Shown in pieces: positions 22,737 through 31,259 of a stretch of 64,000 bases of DNA. Numbering within the stretch: position 1 is the stretch's first letter; each line of letters opens with the position of its first letter. A model generated the notes under the pieces. It searched no databases and had not been told where the DNA came from. It saw only the letters and a list, made by a program, of their open reading frames with translations. Made by a program: the position numbers and the translations under genes. This DNA is from DATHAP01 sp963762865 (GTDB lineage Bacteria > Actinomycetota > Actinomycetes > JACCUZ01): contig CAVXNC010000011.1 in the NCBI GenBank assembly GCA_963762865.1, positions 310,001 through 374,000 on the forward strand, read 5' to 3'.

Positions 22737-23830
22737 CGCGGCACCCTCATCTCGACCTCGGTGCCGGCCCCCGGTGCCGACTCGACGGCCATCGTGCCGC
22801 CCAGCTCGCGCAGCCGGCCCTCGATCGACGACGCCACGCCGAGCCGGCCGTCGGCCGCCGCCTCCTCGAGCCGCCCCGCAGCGATGCCCGCCCCGTCGTC
22901 ACGGACGCTCACCACGACCTCGTCGCCGTCGTCCTCCACCAGCACCCACGCGCGCGCCGCCTCACCCGCGTGCGCCGCGACGTTGGCCAGCGCGGCTCCG
23001 ACGGCGGCCGCCAGCTCGCGGGCGCGGGCCGCCGTCAGGACCACCGGCGTCGCGGGGCTGGAGACGGTCACCGCGCTCGAGGCGTACGCCGCCAGCAGCC
23101 CCCTCAGGTCGACCTCGCCGGCGGCCGCATCGGGTGCGGCACTGACCAGGGCGCGCAGGGCCTGCTCCTGCTCGGCGGCCAGCCGGCCGATCTCGGCGGC
23201 CTCGCCACCGGCCTCCTGGCCGCGGCGACCGACCAGGGCGAGGACCTGCAGCACGTTGTCGTGGATCTCGCGCGACAGCCGCTCGCGCTCCCGGGCCGCG
23301 GCCTGGACCGCCAGGGCCCGGGCCAGCGCGAGCTCACCCCGCCGGGCCAGCGACACGGTGTAGCCCACCATGGCCCCCGCGAGCAGCAGCAGCACGATGT
23401 TGTTGGCGGTCGGGACGGTCATCGTGCCGCGGTGCACCAGGTCGGCCGCGCCGAGGACCAGCGCGGCACCCACCCCCGCCGGCCACCCGCCGCGGATCGC
23501 GAAGGCAAGCACTGGCGCGGCCGCCCAGACGACGGGCAGGGTCTGCGCGCCCTCCTGGATCCGGTCGATGTCGTCCAGCCAGCGCGAGGACACGACCGCC
23601 GCCACCGCGATGGCCAGGTCGAGTCCCAGGACCGGCCAGGTCCGCCCCGACGGCCGCGCGTAGATCAGGTAGGTGGCGACCGTCCACGCGGCCATCAGGC
23701 CGAGGACGACCCAGCCCCCGACCGGGTGGGCGTACTCGTCCATCCGCCGGACGTACACCGCGACCGCGTAGAGCAGCCCGAGCAGCCGGAAGACGGCCAG
23801 CGCCCGCCACACCGCGGTCTCGATGCCCAT
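22733..23830 (-). CDS. macS: MacS-type sensor histidine kinase
   Basis: A 365-residue kinase. The first half contains about five predicted membrane spans (for example RALAVFRLLGLLYAVAVYV, VVLGLMAAWTVATYLIY, NNIVLLLLAGAMVGYTVSL). The HisKA_3 dimerisation region follows with RERLSREIHDNVLQVLAL; the His there is the phosphorylation site. The HATPase region shows VSVRDDGAGI and GRLGVASSIEGRLRELGG. The N-box is degenerate (ANVAAHAGEA instead of NA-KHA). The topology matches the MacS group described in Corynebacterium relatives. It sits directly upstream of its response regulator. The symbol rests on overall resemblance. Confidence 0.88.
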   Translation of the reverse strand: MGIETAVWRALAVFRLLGLLYAVAVYVRRMDEYAHPVGGWVVLGLMAAWTVATYLIYARPSGRTWPVLGLDLAIAVAAVVSSRWLDDIDRIQEGAQTLPVVWAAAPVLAFAIRGGWPAGVGAALVLGAADLVHRGTMTVPTANNIVLLLLAGAMVGYTVSLARRGELALARALAVQAAARERERLSREIHDNVLQVLALVGRRGQEAGGEAAEIGRLAAEQEQALRALVSAAPDAAAGEVDLRGLLAAYASSAVTVSSPATPVVLTAARARELAAAVGAALANVAAHAGEAARAWVLVEDDGDEVVVSVRDDGAGIAAGRLEEAAADGRLGVASSIEGRLRELGGTMAVESAPGAGTEVEMRVPR

Positions 23831-23834
23831 GGCG

Positions 23835-24584
23835 TCAGGCGGCGGCCTTGCCGGACTTCTCGGCCTTCTCGGCCTTCTCGGCGGCCCGCGCCTCGGCCCG
23901 CTCGGCCTTGATCCGGTCCTTGGCGACCTGGGCGTAGATGTCGACGTACTCCTGGCCGGAGAGCTCCATCAGCTCGTACATGATCTCGTCGGTGATCGAC
24001 CGCAGCACGAAGCGGTCGCCCTCCATGCCCTCGTAGCGCGAGAAGTCCAGCGGCGCGCCGATCTTGATCCCCACCCGGATGCCGAAGGTCGGCATCTTGC
24101 GCCCGGGCGGCTGGATCTTCTCGGTGTCGATCATCGCGACGGGCAGCACCGGGACGTCAGCCTCCAGCGCCATCCGGGCGACGCCGGTCTTGCCGCGGTA
24201 GAGCTTGGCGTCGGGTGAGCGGGTGCCCTCGGGGTAGATCCCCAGGCAGTCGCCGCGGCCGAGCACCTTCAGCCCGGTGCGCAGGGCCGCCTCGGACGCC
24301 GAGCCCCCCGACCGGTCGACCGGCAGCTGCCCGACGCCCTTGAAGAACTTCGCCGTCATCCAGCCTTTGAGGCCGCGGCCGGTGAAGTAGTCCTGCTTGG
24401 CCAGGAAGGTGATGCGCCGATCGACGACGAGGGGGAAGAAGATCGAGTCGGAGAACGACAGGTGGTTCGACGCGAAGATGACGCCGCCGGACGCAGGGAC
24501 GTTCTCCAGGCCGATGACGTACGGCCGGAAGACGAGCTTCAGGATCGGGCCGAGCACGATCCGCTTCAAGAACCAGTAGAACAA
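23835..24584 (-). CDS. plsC: 1-acyl-sn-glycerol-3-phosphate acyltransferase
   Basis: A 249-residue membrane-associated acyltransferase that makes phosphatidic acid from lysophosphatidic acid. The family motifs are in order: SNHLSFSDSIF (H-x4-D), a GVGQLPVDRSGG block, IYPEGTRSPDAKLYRGKTG and VPVLPVAMID. The last 25 residues are an Ala/Glu/Lys-rich helix beyond the domain. Translation probably starts at TTG 24584, because AGGAGG lies about 7 nt upstream and the product starts with the expected hydrophobic FYWFLKRIVLGPILKL. It follows four bases upstream of the histidine kinase operon on the same strand. Confidence 0.92.
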   Translation of the reverse strand: MFYWFLKRIVLGPILKLVFRPYVIGLENVPASGGVIFASNHLSFSDSIFFPLVVDRRITFLAKQDYFTGRGLKGWMTAKFFKGVGQLPVDRSGGSASEAALRTGLKVLGRGDCLGIYPEGTRSPDAKLYRGKTGVARMALEADVPVLPVAMIDTEKIQPPGRKMPTFGIRVGIKIGAPLDFSRYEGMEGDRFVLRSITDEIMYELMELSGQEYVDIYAQVAKDRIKAERAEARAAEKAEKAEKSGKAAA

Positions 24585-24732
24585 CCGCGGACCTCCTCCG
24601 AACGCCGTCCTGCCGTCAGTGCCCGGCCGCGTCCGATGCCCGGCCGCCAGCCGACGCCCCGAGGCCTGGTGCCCCGCTCAGCGTCAGGCGAACACTAGGG
24701 GATGGGCGCTGGATCGTGCGACGATGCGAGGC

Positions 24733-25497
24733 ATGCCCGTGATGCCGGGGGCCGAGCCCTTCCACGCTGACGGCGGCTCCGACAGCAAGGTCGGCGTGCT
24801 GCTCTGCCACGGCTTCACCGGCACGCCCCAGAGCCTTCGTCCGTGGGCCGAGCACCTGGCCGCGGCCGGGCTCACGGTCAGCCTGCCGAGGCTGCCCGGC
24901 CACGGCACGACCATCGCGGAAGCCAACCTGACCCACTGGGAGGACTGGTACGCCGAGCTCGACCGGGCGCTCGCGCAGCTCCAGGAGACCTGCGACGACG
25001 TCTTCGTCATGGGCCTCTCGATGGGCGGCACCCTGGCGATCCGGCTGGCCGAGCAGCACGGCGACGCCATCCGCGGGCTGGTGCTGGTCAACCCGAGCCT
25101 GCTCACCAAGCGGCCCGACCGGTTCCTGCTCCCCGTCATGCGCTGGGCCGTCCCGAGCTGGCCGGGCATCGGCAGCGACATCAAGAAGCCAGGTGCCGTC
25201 GAGCAGACCTACGACAAGATCCCGGTCAAGGCGGCCTACCAGCTCAGCCGCCTCTGGCTGACGACCCGCAGCGACCTAGACAAGGTGACCCAGCCGACCC
25301 TCATCTTCCGCTCCACCGAGGACCACGTCGTCGAGCCCGACAGCTGCCGGATGTTCCTCGAGAAGGCCAGCACCAACGACGTGCGCGAGGTCCTGCTCGA
25401 GGACAGCTACCACGTCGCCACCCTCGACAACGACGCGCCGACCATCTTCGAGGGCAGCCTCGACTTCGTCCGCAAGCTCGCGAAGACCCCCACCTGA
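24733..25497 (+). CDS. alpha/beta hydrolase, carboxylesterase/monoacylglycerol lipase type
   Basis: A 254-residue esterase resembling Est30 and related monoacylglycerol lipases. VGVLLCHGFTGTPQSLRPWA forms the oxyanion region. The nucleophile is in VFVMGLSMGGTLA. The acid is in STEDHVVEP and the His in LLEDSYHVATLDND. A small cap segment lies between. It is divergent from plsC, and an acyl-ester substrate would suit that neighbour, but this is inference. Three in-frame ATGs (24724, 24733, 24742) are possible; 24733 is taken as the most family-like. Confidence 0.88.
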   Translation: MPVMPGAEPFHADGGSDSKVGVLLCHGFTGTPQSLRPWAEHLAAAGLTVSLPRLPGHGTTIAEANLTHWEDWYAELDRALAQLQETCDDVFVMGLSMGGTLAIRLAEQHGDAIRGLVLVNPSLLTKRPDRFLLPVMRWAVPSWPGIGSDIKKPGAVEQTYDKIPVKAAYQLSRLWLTTRSDLDKVTQPTLIFRSTEDHVVEPDSCRMFLEKASTNDVREVLLEDSYHVATLDNDAPTIFEGSLDFVRKLAKTPT

Positions 25498-25502
25498 GCG
25501 AC

Positions 25503-26264
25503 ATGGGCCCGTCCAGCAGCAGTGCACCGCGCCGCGACAACGGCCTGCACGCACCTGCCTACGACCGGCTGCGCGACGTCGAGACCCATCTCGTCGACGG
25601 CCTCCTCGACCGGCTGCGCGACGTCGACGTCGCCGCCTACAGCGCGCCGACACCGGGCAAGCGCGGCCCCTACGGCGACACCGTCCTCCCCCTCCAGCCC
25701 AGCGACTCCGTGTGGGTCGACAGCCGCCGCCGCGACGAGGCCCGCGACGTCGCCGACCGCTACCTCGCCGAGGTCGCCGACGAGCTCGCGTGGGCCGGCA
25801 TCGTCGCCGACTTCGACCTCGACGCACCCGACGAGGTCCCCCGCTGGCCGGCGAGCGAGGACCTGCCCGACGCACCGGCCAGCGGTGGCCCGGGTGAGGG
25901 CGGGGACGACGACGGTACGTCCGGAGACGACTCGGACGGCCGCTTCCGGACGTACTCCACCTTCGAGGACCTCCGTGCCGCGACCCCCGCTCCCCCCATG
26001 GCGCGCCCCGACCCGGAGGAGCACTTCGAGCCGCCGCCCCCACCGCCGCTGCCGCAGGTCGACACCGTCACGCGCTTCGCGTGGGCCGGTGCGCTGGGTG
26101 GGCCGCTGCTGATCGTGCTCGCCGCGCTGGCCGGCTTCCCGCTCGCCGGGTGGGTCGGCCTGCTGTCGCTGGTGGCGTTCATGGCAGGCTTCGTCACGCT
26201 CATCGCTCGGATGAAGGACCGCCCCCCGACGGACACCGGCCCGGACGACGGAGCAGTCGTCTAG
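25503..26264 (+). CDS. conserved hypothetical protein with C-terminal membrane spans
   Basis: A 253-residue protein starting 5 nt after the esterase stop, so probably in one operon. The N-terminal half is charged and helical (RLRDVETHLVDGLLDRLRDV, RDEARDVADRYLAEVADEL). A Gly/Asp/Pro-rich disordered linker contains a run of prolines (EPPPPPPLP). Two membrane spans end the protein (LLIVLAALAGFPLAGWVGLL and SLVAFMAGFVTLIARM). The layout is common in Nocardioides-type genomes and has no assigned function. The cytoplasmic domain placement is inferred from positive charges after the last span. Confidence 0.75.
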   Translation: MGPSSSSAPRRDNGLHAPAYDRLRDVETHLVDGLLDRLRDVDVAAYSAPTPGKRGPYGDTVLPLQPSDSVWVDSRRRDEARDVADRYLAEVADELAWAGIVADFDLDAPDEVPRWPASEDLPDAPASGGPGEGGDDDGTSGDDSDGRFRTYSTFEDLRAATPAPPMARPDPEEHFEPPPPPPLPQVDTVTRFAWAGALGGPLLIVLAALAGFPLAGWVGLLSLVAFMAGFVTLIARMKDRPPTDTGPDDGAVV

Positions 26265-26327
26265 CCAGTCGCCAGAGCCAGTCAGAGCGAGTCGTCAGAG
26301 CCAGTCGTCATCGGAAGGACCACGACC

Positions 26328-27575
26328 GTGCACAGCGAGACCGTCGAGGTACGCGGCCACCTCATCGACATGGGCGTCCTGTCGCGGGTGCTCGACGACA
26401 TCCTCGAGTACAGCGGCGACTACACGATCGACAAGTTCGAGGTCGGCAAGACGCCGGTCGACGAGTCCTACGCGCAGCTGACCGTGCGGTCGGAGGACCC
26501 CGAGGCCATCTCGCGCATCGTGATGCGGCTGATGACCCACGGCGTCAACCCGACCGACCCGGGCGAGGTGGTGCTGGGCGAGGTCGAGACCGACGGCGTC
26601 TTCCCCGACGACTTCTACTCGACGACCAACCTCGAGACCGTGGTGCGGCTCGAGGGCAACTGGGTGCCGGTCGAGAACCCGGAGATGGACTGCGGCATCG
26701 TCGTCGTCGGCGACCGGGCACGGACCATCGCCGTCAGCGACGTCCGCGCGGGCGACCGCGTGGTGTGCGGTGCGAGCGGCGTGAAGGTGGTGCCGCTGCC
26801 GACGATCGACCGCTCGACCGGCGGCTTCGAGTTCATGAACTCCGAGGTGTCGTCGGAGAAGCCGCAGGCGCTGCTGGTGCGCCAGATCGCGCAGCAGATG
26901 CGAGAGGTCAAGGAGGAGGGCAAGAAGATCCTCTGGGTCGGGGGGCCGGCCGTGGTGCACACCGGCGCGGCGCCCGCGATGGTGTCGCTGGTCAACGCGG
27001 GCTACGTCGACGTGCTCTTCGCCGGCAACGCGCTCGCGACCCACGACATCGAGGCGTCCCTCTTCGGCACGTCGCTCGGCGTCGACCTCACGCAGGGCCG
27101 CGGTGTCGAGCACGGCCACGAGCACCACATCCGGGCGATCAACCAGATCCGCAAGGCGGGCTCGATCACCAAGGCGGTCGACTCCGGCGTGCTGAAGTCC
27201 GGCGTGATGCACGCGCTCGTGACGCAGGGCAAGGAGTGGGTGCTGGTCGGCTCGGTCCGCGACGACGGGCCGCTGCCCGACGTCTACACCGACGTCATCG
27301 AGGGGCAGCGGGCGATGCGCGCCGGCCTCAAGGACGTCGGCTTCGCGATCATGGTCGCGACCATGCTGCACTCGGTGGCGACCGGCAACATCCTGCCGGC
27401 GTCGGTGCCGCTGGTGTGCGTCGACATCAACCCGGCGACGGTCACCAAGCTGGCCGACCGCGGGTCGGCGCAGGCCCGCGGGATCGTCACCGACATCGGC
27501 CTCTTCCTGGAGCAGCTCGCGCTGGAGCTGGTGCCGGCCTACCGCGAGGGCGAGCGCCCCGGCTCCGACGCCTGA
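26328..27575 (+). CDS. TIGR00300 family protein (LOR/SDH-like, archaeal-type ornithine cyclodeaminase)
   Basis: A 415-residue protein. The N-terminal ferredoxin-like part begins SETVEVRGHLIDMGVLSRVL, followed by DYTIDKFEVGKTPVDESYAQ. The C-terminal Rossmann-like part has KKILWVGGPAVVHTGAAPAM, NALATHDIEASLFGTSLG and HEHHIRAINQIRKAGSITKA. These are hallmarks of the LOR/SDH domain family. Homologues include the archaeal ornithine cyclodeaminase and the C-terminal domain of cyanobacterial AgrE/ArgZ, which convert ornithine to proline. A role in arginine/ornithine catabolism is inferred. GTG 26328 has GGAAGG about 11 nt upstream. It converges on the next gene with a 22-bp gap. Confidence 0.82.
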   Translation: MHSETVEVRGHLIDMGVLSRVLDDILEYSGDYTIDKFEVGKTPVDESYAQLTVRSEDPEAISRIVMRLMTHGVNPTDPGEVVLGEVETDGVFPDDFYSTTNLETVVRLEGNWVPVENPEMDCGIVVVGDRARTIAVSDVRAGDRVVCGASGVKVVPLPTIDRSTGGFEFMNSEVSSEKPQALLVRQIAQQMREVKEEGKKILWVGGPAVVHTGAAPAMVSLVNAGYVDVLFAGNALATHDIEASLFGTSLGVDLTQGRGVEHGHEHHIRAINQIRKAGSITKAVDSGVLKSGVMHALVTQGKEWVLVGSVRDDGPLPDVYTDVIEGQRAMRAGLKDVGFAIMVATMLHSVATGNILPASVPLVCVDINPATVTKLADRGSAQARGIVTDIGLFLEQLALELVPAYREGERPGSDA

Positions 27576-27597
27576 CCAGCCGGGGCTGTCGGGGCTG

Positions 27598-28893
27598 TCA
27601 CGGCTCCCGGGGCGGACCGCCGGCGAGCACTGCCTGCCACACCGCGGACGCGACCTCCTGGCCGCTGACGTCGCTGTGCCCGCTGACGAACTCGTCGGCC
27701 AGCAGGTTGTGCAGCCGGCCGCGCTCGAGGTCGTAGTGGGAGCCGAGCTTGCCGAGGGTCTCCTCGACCGCCTCCGGGGTGTGCTGGGCCCCGTTGCTGC
27801 CCAGCCCGCCGTAGGGGCTCGACGCGTCACCGATGGCCGAGTCCTGCTGGCCGGCGATCCGCGACGCCATGGCGTAGGCGATGCCGACGGCCACGTCGTG
27901 GCGGGTGTGGGTGATGACGACCGGCCCGTCGACGATCCCGGAGGTGATGACCGCGCGGTACGCCCCGTCGCGACCGGGCTTCCAGTTCTTGGCGAACGCG
28001 TTGTGCGAGAAGGCTGCCTGCAGCAGCGACATCGAGGCGACCGCTCCCGGCTCCTGCACCGAGGCGGCGGCCGTCACCAGCCGGGCGCCGAAGCTGTGGC
28101 CGGCCAGGTGCAGCCGGGCCCGGCCCACGACGTTGTCGGCGAGCACCGGGCCGACCGAGCGGGCACCGATCGTGCCTGCCCTGTTCTTCATCTCGTAGTA
28201 GGTCACCATGTTGAGCAGCATGCGGCCCTTCGAGGCGAGGCCGCTGAACAGTCCCTGGGCGGACCCGAGGCCGGCGGCCGCTCCCGGCTGGTCCGCCGGC
28301 GGCACCTCGGTCATCAGGTCGAAGGCAGCCGCCTCGATCCGCTCCATCAGCTCGTCGCCGTCGAGGTCGAAGAACTGGTCCATCGCGTCCGACGGCTCGC
28401 TCTCCTCGCGGGTGACGAGCGAGCGCAGCAGGTCGGCGTAGCGCCGCCGGGCCGTCGCCGAGTGCTCCAGCTCACCCGCCAGGCCAGCGGCCTCCTCGAT
28501 CGTGGCCTGCGCCTCGTCGCCGTCGAACGCGCTGCCCAGGTCGAGCACGTCCTCGCCGAGGTGCGGGTCGACCGAGCCGGCCGCTGCGGCGCCCCCGGAG
28601 ATCAGCGCCCGCTCGGCGAAGCGCTTCGACGGCCACATCACCCCGCAGATCGCGACCGCGCGGTCCGACCCGCCGGCGTCCGACGCGGCGCGCACGGCGT
28701 CCAGGCTGGTCGCGATCCGCTCGTAGAGCTGGTGCGCCTCAGCCATGTCGTTGTTCCAGCCGTGCGACACGACGAGGACGTCGGTCGAGTCGTCGGCCAG
28801 CTTGCGCAGCGCGCGCACCTGGTCACGGTCGACGAGCGAGCCGTCCTTCGCGACCTGCAGCTGGCGGTAGTCGTAGTGGTCGAGCGCTGACAT
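27598..28893 (-). CDS. alpha/beta-hydrolase-fold protein, last gene of the protease cluster
   Basis: A 431-residue cytoplasmic protein. The strand-loop VLVVSHGWNNDMAEA and the elbow LHLAGHSFGARLV indicate an alpha/beta hydrolase with Ser nucleophile, similar in layout to DUF900-type esterases. VVITHTRHDVAVGIA near the C terminus may carry the remaining triad residues. A helical insertion (about residues 120-230) is acidic and rich in Ala/Glu. The substrate is unknown. The start is the ATG at 28893, 11 nt after the stop of the cytoplasmic subtilase upstream, so both are likely on one transcript. It has no signal peptide or membrane span. Confidence 0.75.
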   Translation of the reverse strand: MSALDHYDYRQLQVAKDGSLVDRDQVRALRKLADDSTDVLVVSHGWNNDMAEAHQLYERIATSLDAVRAASDAGGSDRAVAICGVMWPSKRFAERALISGGAAAAGSVDPHLGEDVLDLGSAFDGDEAQATIEEAAGLAGELEHSATARRRYADLLRSLVTREESEPSDAMDQFFDLDGDELMERIEAAAFDLMTEVPPADQPGAAAGLGSAQGLFSGLASKGRMLLNMVTYYEMKNRAGTIGARSVGPVLADNVVGRARLHLAGHSFGARLVTAAASVQEPGAVASMSLLQAAFSHNAFAKNWKPGRDGAYRAVITSGIVDGPVVITHTRHDVAVGIAYAMASRIAGQQDSAIGDASSPYGGLGSNGAQHTPEAVEETLGKLGSHYDLERGRLHNLLADEFVSGHSDVSGQEVASAVWQAVLAGGPPREP

Positions 28894-28904
28894 CGCGGTT
28901 CCCC

Positions 28905-30452
28905 TCAGACGGACTGGATCGCACGCATGGCGTCGACGAGGCCATGGCCCTGGAAGTCCCGGACCCGGCCGAGGTCCGTCGCCGTGGACGTGAAGATCTG
29001 CTTGACCCGCTCGGGCCGGCCGATGAACTCGCGGCGGATCGACAGGAACGCGGCGATCACGCCGGAGACGTGCGGCGCCGCCATGCTCGTGCCGCTCGAC
29101 TCCACGTAGTCGACCTTCCGGCTCCCGGCACGGCCGCCGACCGCCGCCTTCTGCATCTCGCCGGCCGCGGCGGACAGGATGCGCTCCCCCGGCGCGACCA
29201 GGTCCGGCTTGGCTCGACCGTCGCCGGTCGGTCCCTTGGAGGAGAAGTACGAGACGCCGTAGACGTGGGGCATGTCGCGGTGCGTCGACCCGACGGTGAT
29301 GGCCAGCTCGGCGTTGCCCGGGTCGTTGACCGTGAGCGCCCGCCCCGCGGCGATGGAGCGCTTCTGACCGGCGTCCGCGGCGTACGCGTAACCGGTGTTG
29401 CCCGCGGCCACCACGACGACGACGCCGCTGCGGACGAGACGGTCGATCTCGACGCACAGGGGGCTCTGCCCGCACGCGAACCACTCGGGGTCGAAGTCGT
29501 AGCCGAGGCTCAGGTTCACGCCGTGGATCTTGATCATCCGGCCGTGGTCGTTGATGGTCTGGATGTGCTCGAGGGCGGTGAGGATGTCGCTGGTGCGGCC
29601 GAGGCCCTCGTTGGTGAGCACCTTGTAGCTGACGATCGTGCACTTCGGCGCGACGCCGGAGATGGCGGTCAGCGGCACCGGGCGGTCGGACACGTCGCCC
29701 AGCTCGTCGCGTTCGTAGCGGACGGCTCGCAGCGGCCGCGACTTCGTGCCAGCCGCGCTCCCGGCGATGATGCCGGCCACGTGCGTGCCGTGCCCGCTCG
29801 CGTCCGTCCAGGCGGCGTCGTCCGGGCCGGGCGACGTGAAGTCGACGTGGTCCAGCGGTCCGTCGAGGTTGGCGTGCTCCTTGAAGTGCAGGTGCGCCTT
29901 GTTGACCCCGGTGTCCAGGACCGCCCAGGTGATCCCTTCGCCGTGCGCCGCGAAGGACGCCCGCACCGCGTCGGCCTTGACCGTCGCCACCGACTTGTCG
30001 AGCAGCGCGCGGGCCACGAAGTCGGGCCAGACGCGGTACACGGCGCGGCCCTTGGCACCGGCCGACTCGCGGTCCAACGTCGCCAGCTTCCTGATGACGG
30101 CGGGCTGCAGCTGGGCCACGATGTAGGGCCCGCCGCGCGCCTCCGGCTCGGCCCCCTGCTCCACATCCTTGTCGCCGGCTTCCTTCATCGCGGCGGTGAT
30201 CAGCTCGAGGGCGCGCTCCGTTGCGGCCGCACGGCCACCGGGGTAGTAGAGATTGACGTCGATGATGACCGGGATCGGCTTGGCCCGGCCGGTCTCCAGC
30301 GCGTGCCGGATCCGGCGGAGCAGCGGGATCGAGATGACCGACCGGTCGAGGATCCGCGGGTCGTAGGCGTCCGGGTTGAGATCGTTGTCGTCGGCGTCAT
30401 CGCGGCCGCCGTCCCCACGATCCCCCGGCTGTGCTCCGTCGTCCGCGGGCAT
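28905..30452 (-). CDS. cytoplasmic subtilisin-like peptidase (S8)
   Basis: A 515-residue S8 protease with no signal peptide. Residues about 1-150 hold an acidic stretch and an alpha/beta region (KPIPVIIDVNLYYPGG, PYIVAQLQPAVIRKLATLD) that could act as a propeptide or sensor. The catalytic Asp is in WAVLDTGVNKAH, His in ASGHGTHVAGII, oxyanion Asn in VVAAGNTGYA and Ser in ESSGTSMAAPHVSG. The catalytic domain is larger than average, with insertions around YERDELGDVSDR. Intracellular subtilases often take part in regulated cleavage. Its placement beside a second subtilase, an EEP hydrolase and a GAF protein is unusual. A 66-nt gap separates it from the EEP gene upstream. Confidence 0.88.
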   Translation of the reverse strand: MPADDGAQPGDRGDGGRDDADDNDLNPDAYDPRILDRSVISIPLLRRIRHALETGRAKPIPVIIDVNLYYPGGRAAATERALELITAAMKEAGDKDVEQGAEPEARGGPYIVAQLQPAVIRKLATLDRESAGAKGRAVYRVWPDFVARALLDKSVATVKADAVRASFAAHGEGITWAVLDTGVNKAHLHFKEHANLDGPLDHVDFTSPGPDDAAWTDASGHGTHVAGIIAGSAAGTKSRPLRAVRYERDELGDVSDRPVPLTAISGVAPKCTIVSYKVLTNEGLGRTSDILTALEHIQTINDHGRMIKIHGVNLSLGYDFDPEWFACGQSPLCVEIDRLVRSGVVVVVAAGNTGYAYAADAGQKRSIAAGRALTVNDPGNAELAITVGSTHRDMPHVYGVSYFSSKGPTGDGRAKPDLVAPGERILSAAAGEMQKAAVGGRAGSRKVDYVESSGTSMAAPHVSGVIAAFLSIRREFIGRPERVKQIFTSTATDLGRVRDFQGHGLVDAMRAIQSV

Positions 30453-30518
30453 GCGCGTCTCGACCCCCCTTGATCGAACCCCGAACTCACGATGCGCGTG
30501 GCGCGAAAGACCGTCAAG

Positions 30519-31250
30519 TCAACACTTGTCCATGTCTGTCGACGCACAAGCAGACGCGGGGTCATCGTCGGTGGGCACTGCCACGGTCACGAGCACCGGG
30601 CGGTGGTCGCTGGCGCGGTCCACACCGGGCACGTCGAGCACCTCGTATGACCGGGTGGCCAGCCCGGACGTACCGAAGACGCCGTCGATCCGCCGGTCGG
30701 GACCTGATGCCGGGAAGGTCGGCCCGCTGCCCGGCCCCAGGTCGGCCAGCCCGCCGTCGGCGAACGCCTGCCAGGCCGCGTGGCCGGGCCGCTCGTTGAT
30801 GTCACCGGCAGCGAGCGCGTGGGCGCCGCCGAGGCCGTGCCGCACCGACAGCACCCGCATGGCGTGCGCGAGGCGCTCCTCGGGCGAGAGCGGCAGGTGC
30901 ACCGACAGCACGGTGAGCCGTGCTCCACCGCGGGCCACCACCGCACCGGCCACCCCGCGGGCCGGCCACAGGAACTGGCGCGAGAGGCAGAGCTCGGTGG
31001 CGCCCTTCACGTCGACGCGCAGGTTGGCCAGCAGGGCGGTTCCGCCCGTCGAGCCTCCGCCGGCGACGTACATCTGGCCGCAGCCGCGCGCGAGCGCCGC
31101 GCACCGCGCGCGCCACCGCAGGTACTTCGGCGCCTCCTGCACGCACACGACGTCGGGGTCCGCGTCGCGCACGATGCGGGTCAGGGCGGCGCGGTCGTCC
31201 CGCAGCCCGTGCATGTTCCAGGACAGGATGCGGAAGTCGATGTCGGCCAC
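30519..31250 (-). CDS. endonuclease/exonuclease/phosphatase (EEP) family protein
   Basis: A 243-residue EEP fold hydrolase (DNase I / inositol-phosphatase superfamily). Metal and catalytic motifs are in order: ILSWNMHGLRDD, DVVCVQEAP (Glu), LSVHLPLSP, ALAAGDINERPG (Asp/Asn) and a terminal ASDHRPVLV (Asp-His). Members cleave phosphodiester bonds in nucleic acids, lipids or inositol phosphates; the substrate cannot be told here. The protein lacks a signal peptide, so it should act inside the cell. The start is GTG 31250, 9 nt after the small subtilase, which argues for one operon. Two cysteines near the C terminus are outside the core. Confidence 0.85.
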   Translation of the reverse strand: MADIDFRILSWNMHGLRDDRAALTRIVRDADPDVVCVQEAPKYLRWRARCAALARGCGQMYVAGGGSTGGTALLANLRVDVKGATELCLSRQFLWPARGVAGAVVARGGARLTVLSVHLPLSPEERLAHAMRVLSVRHGLGGAHALAAGDINERPGHAAWQAFADGGLADLGPGSGPTFPASGPDRRIDGVFGTSGLATRSYEVLDVPGVDRASDHRPVLVTVAVPTDDDPASACASTDMDKC

Positions 31251-31259
31251 GGGCGCACG

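Noticed and set aside
27598..29643. A 681-residue frame extending the alpha/beta hydrolase upstream through the subtilase gene.
   Set aside because: The upstream part is a shadow of the S8 gene; the hydrolase has its own ATG at 28893 just after the S8 stop.
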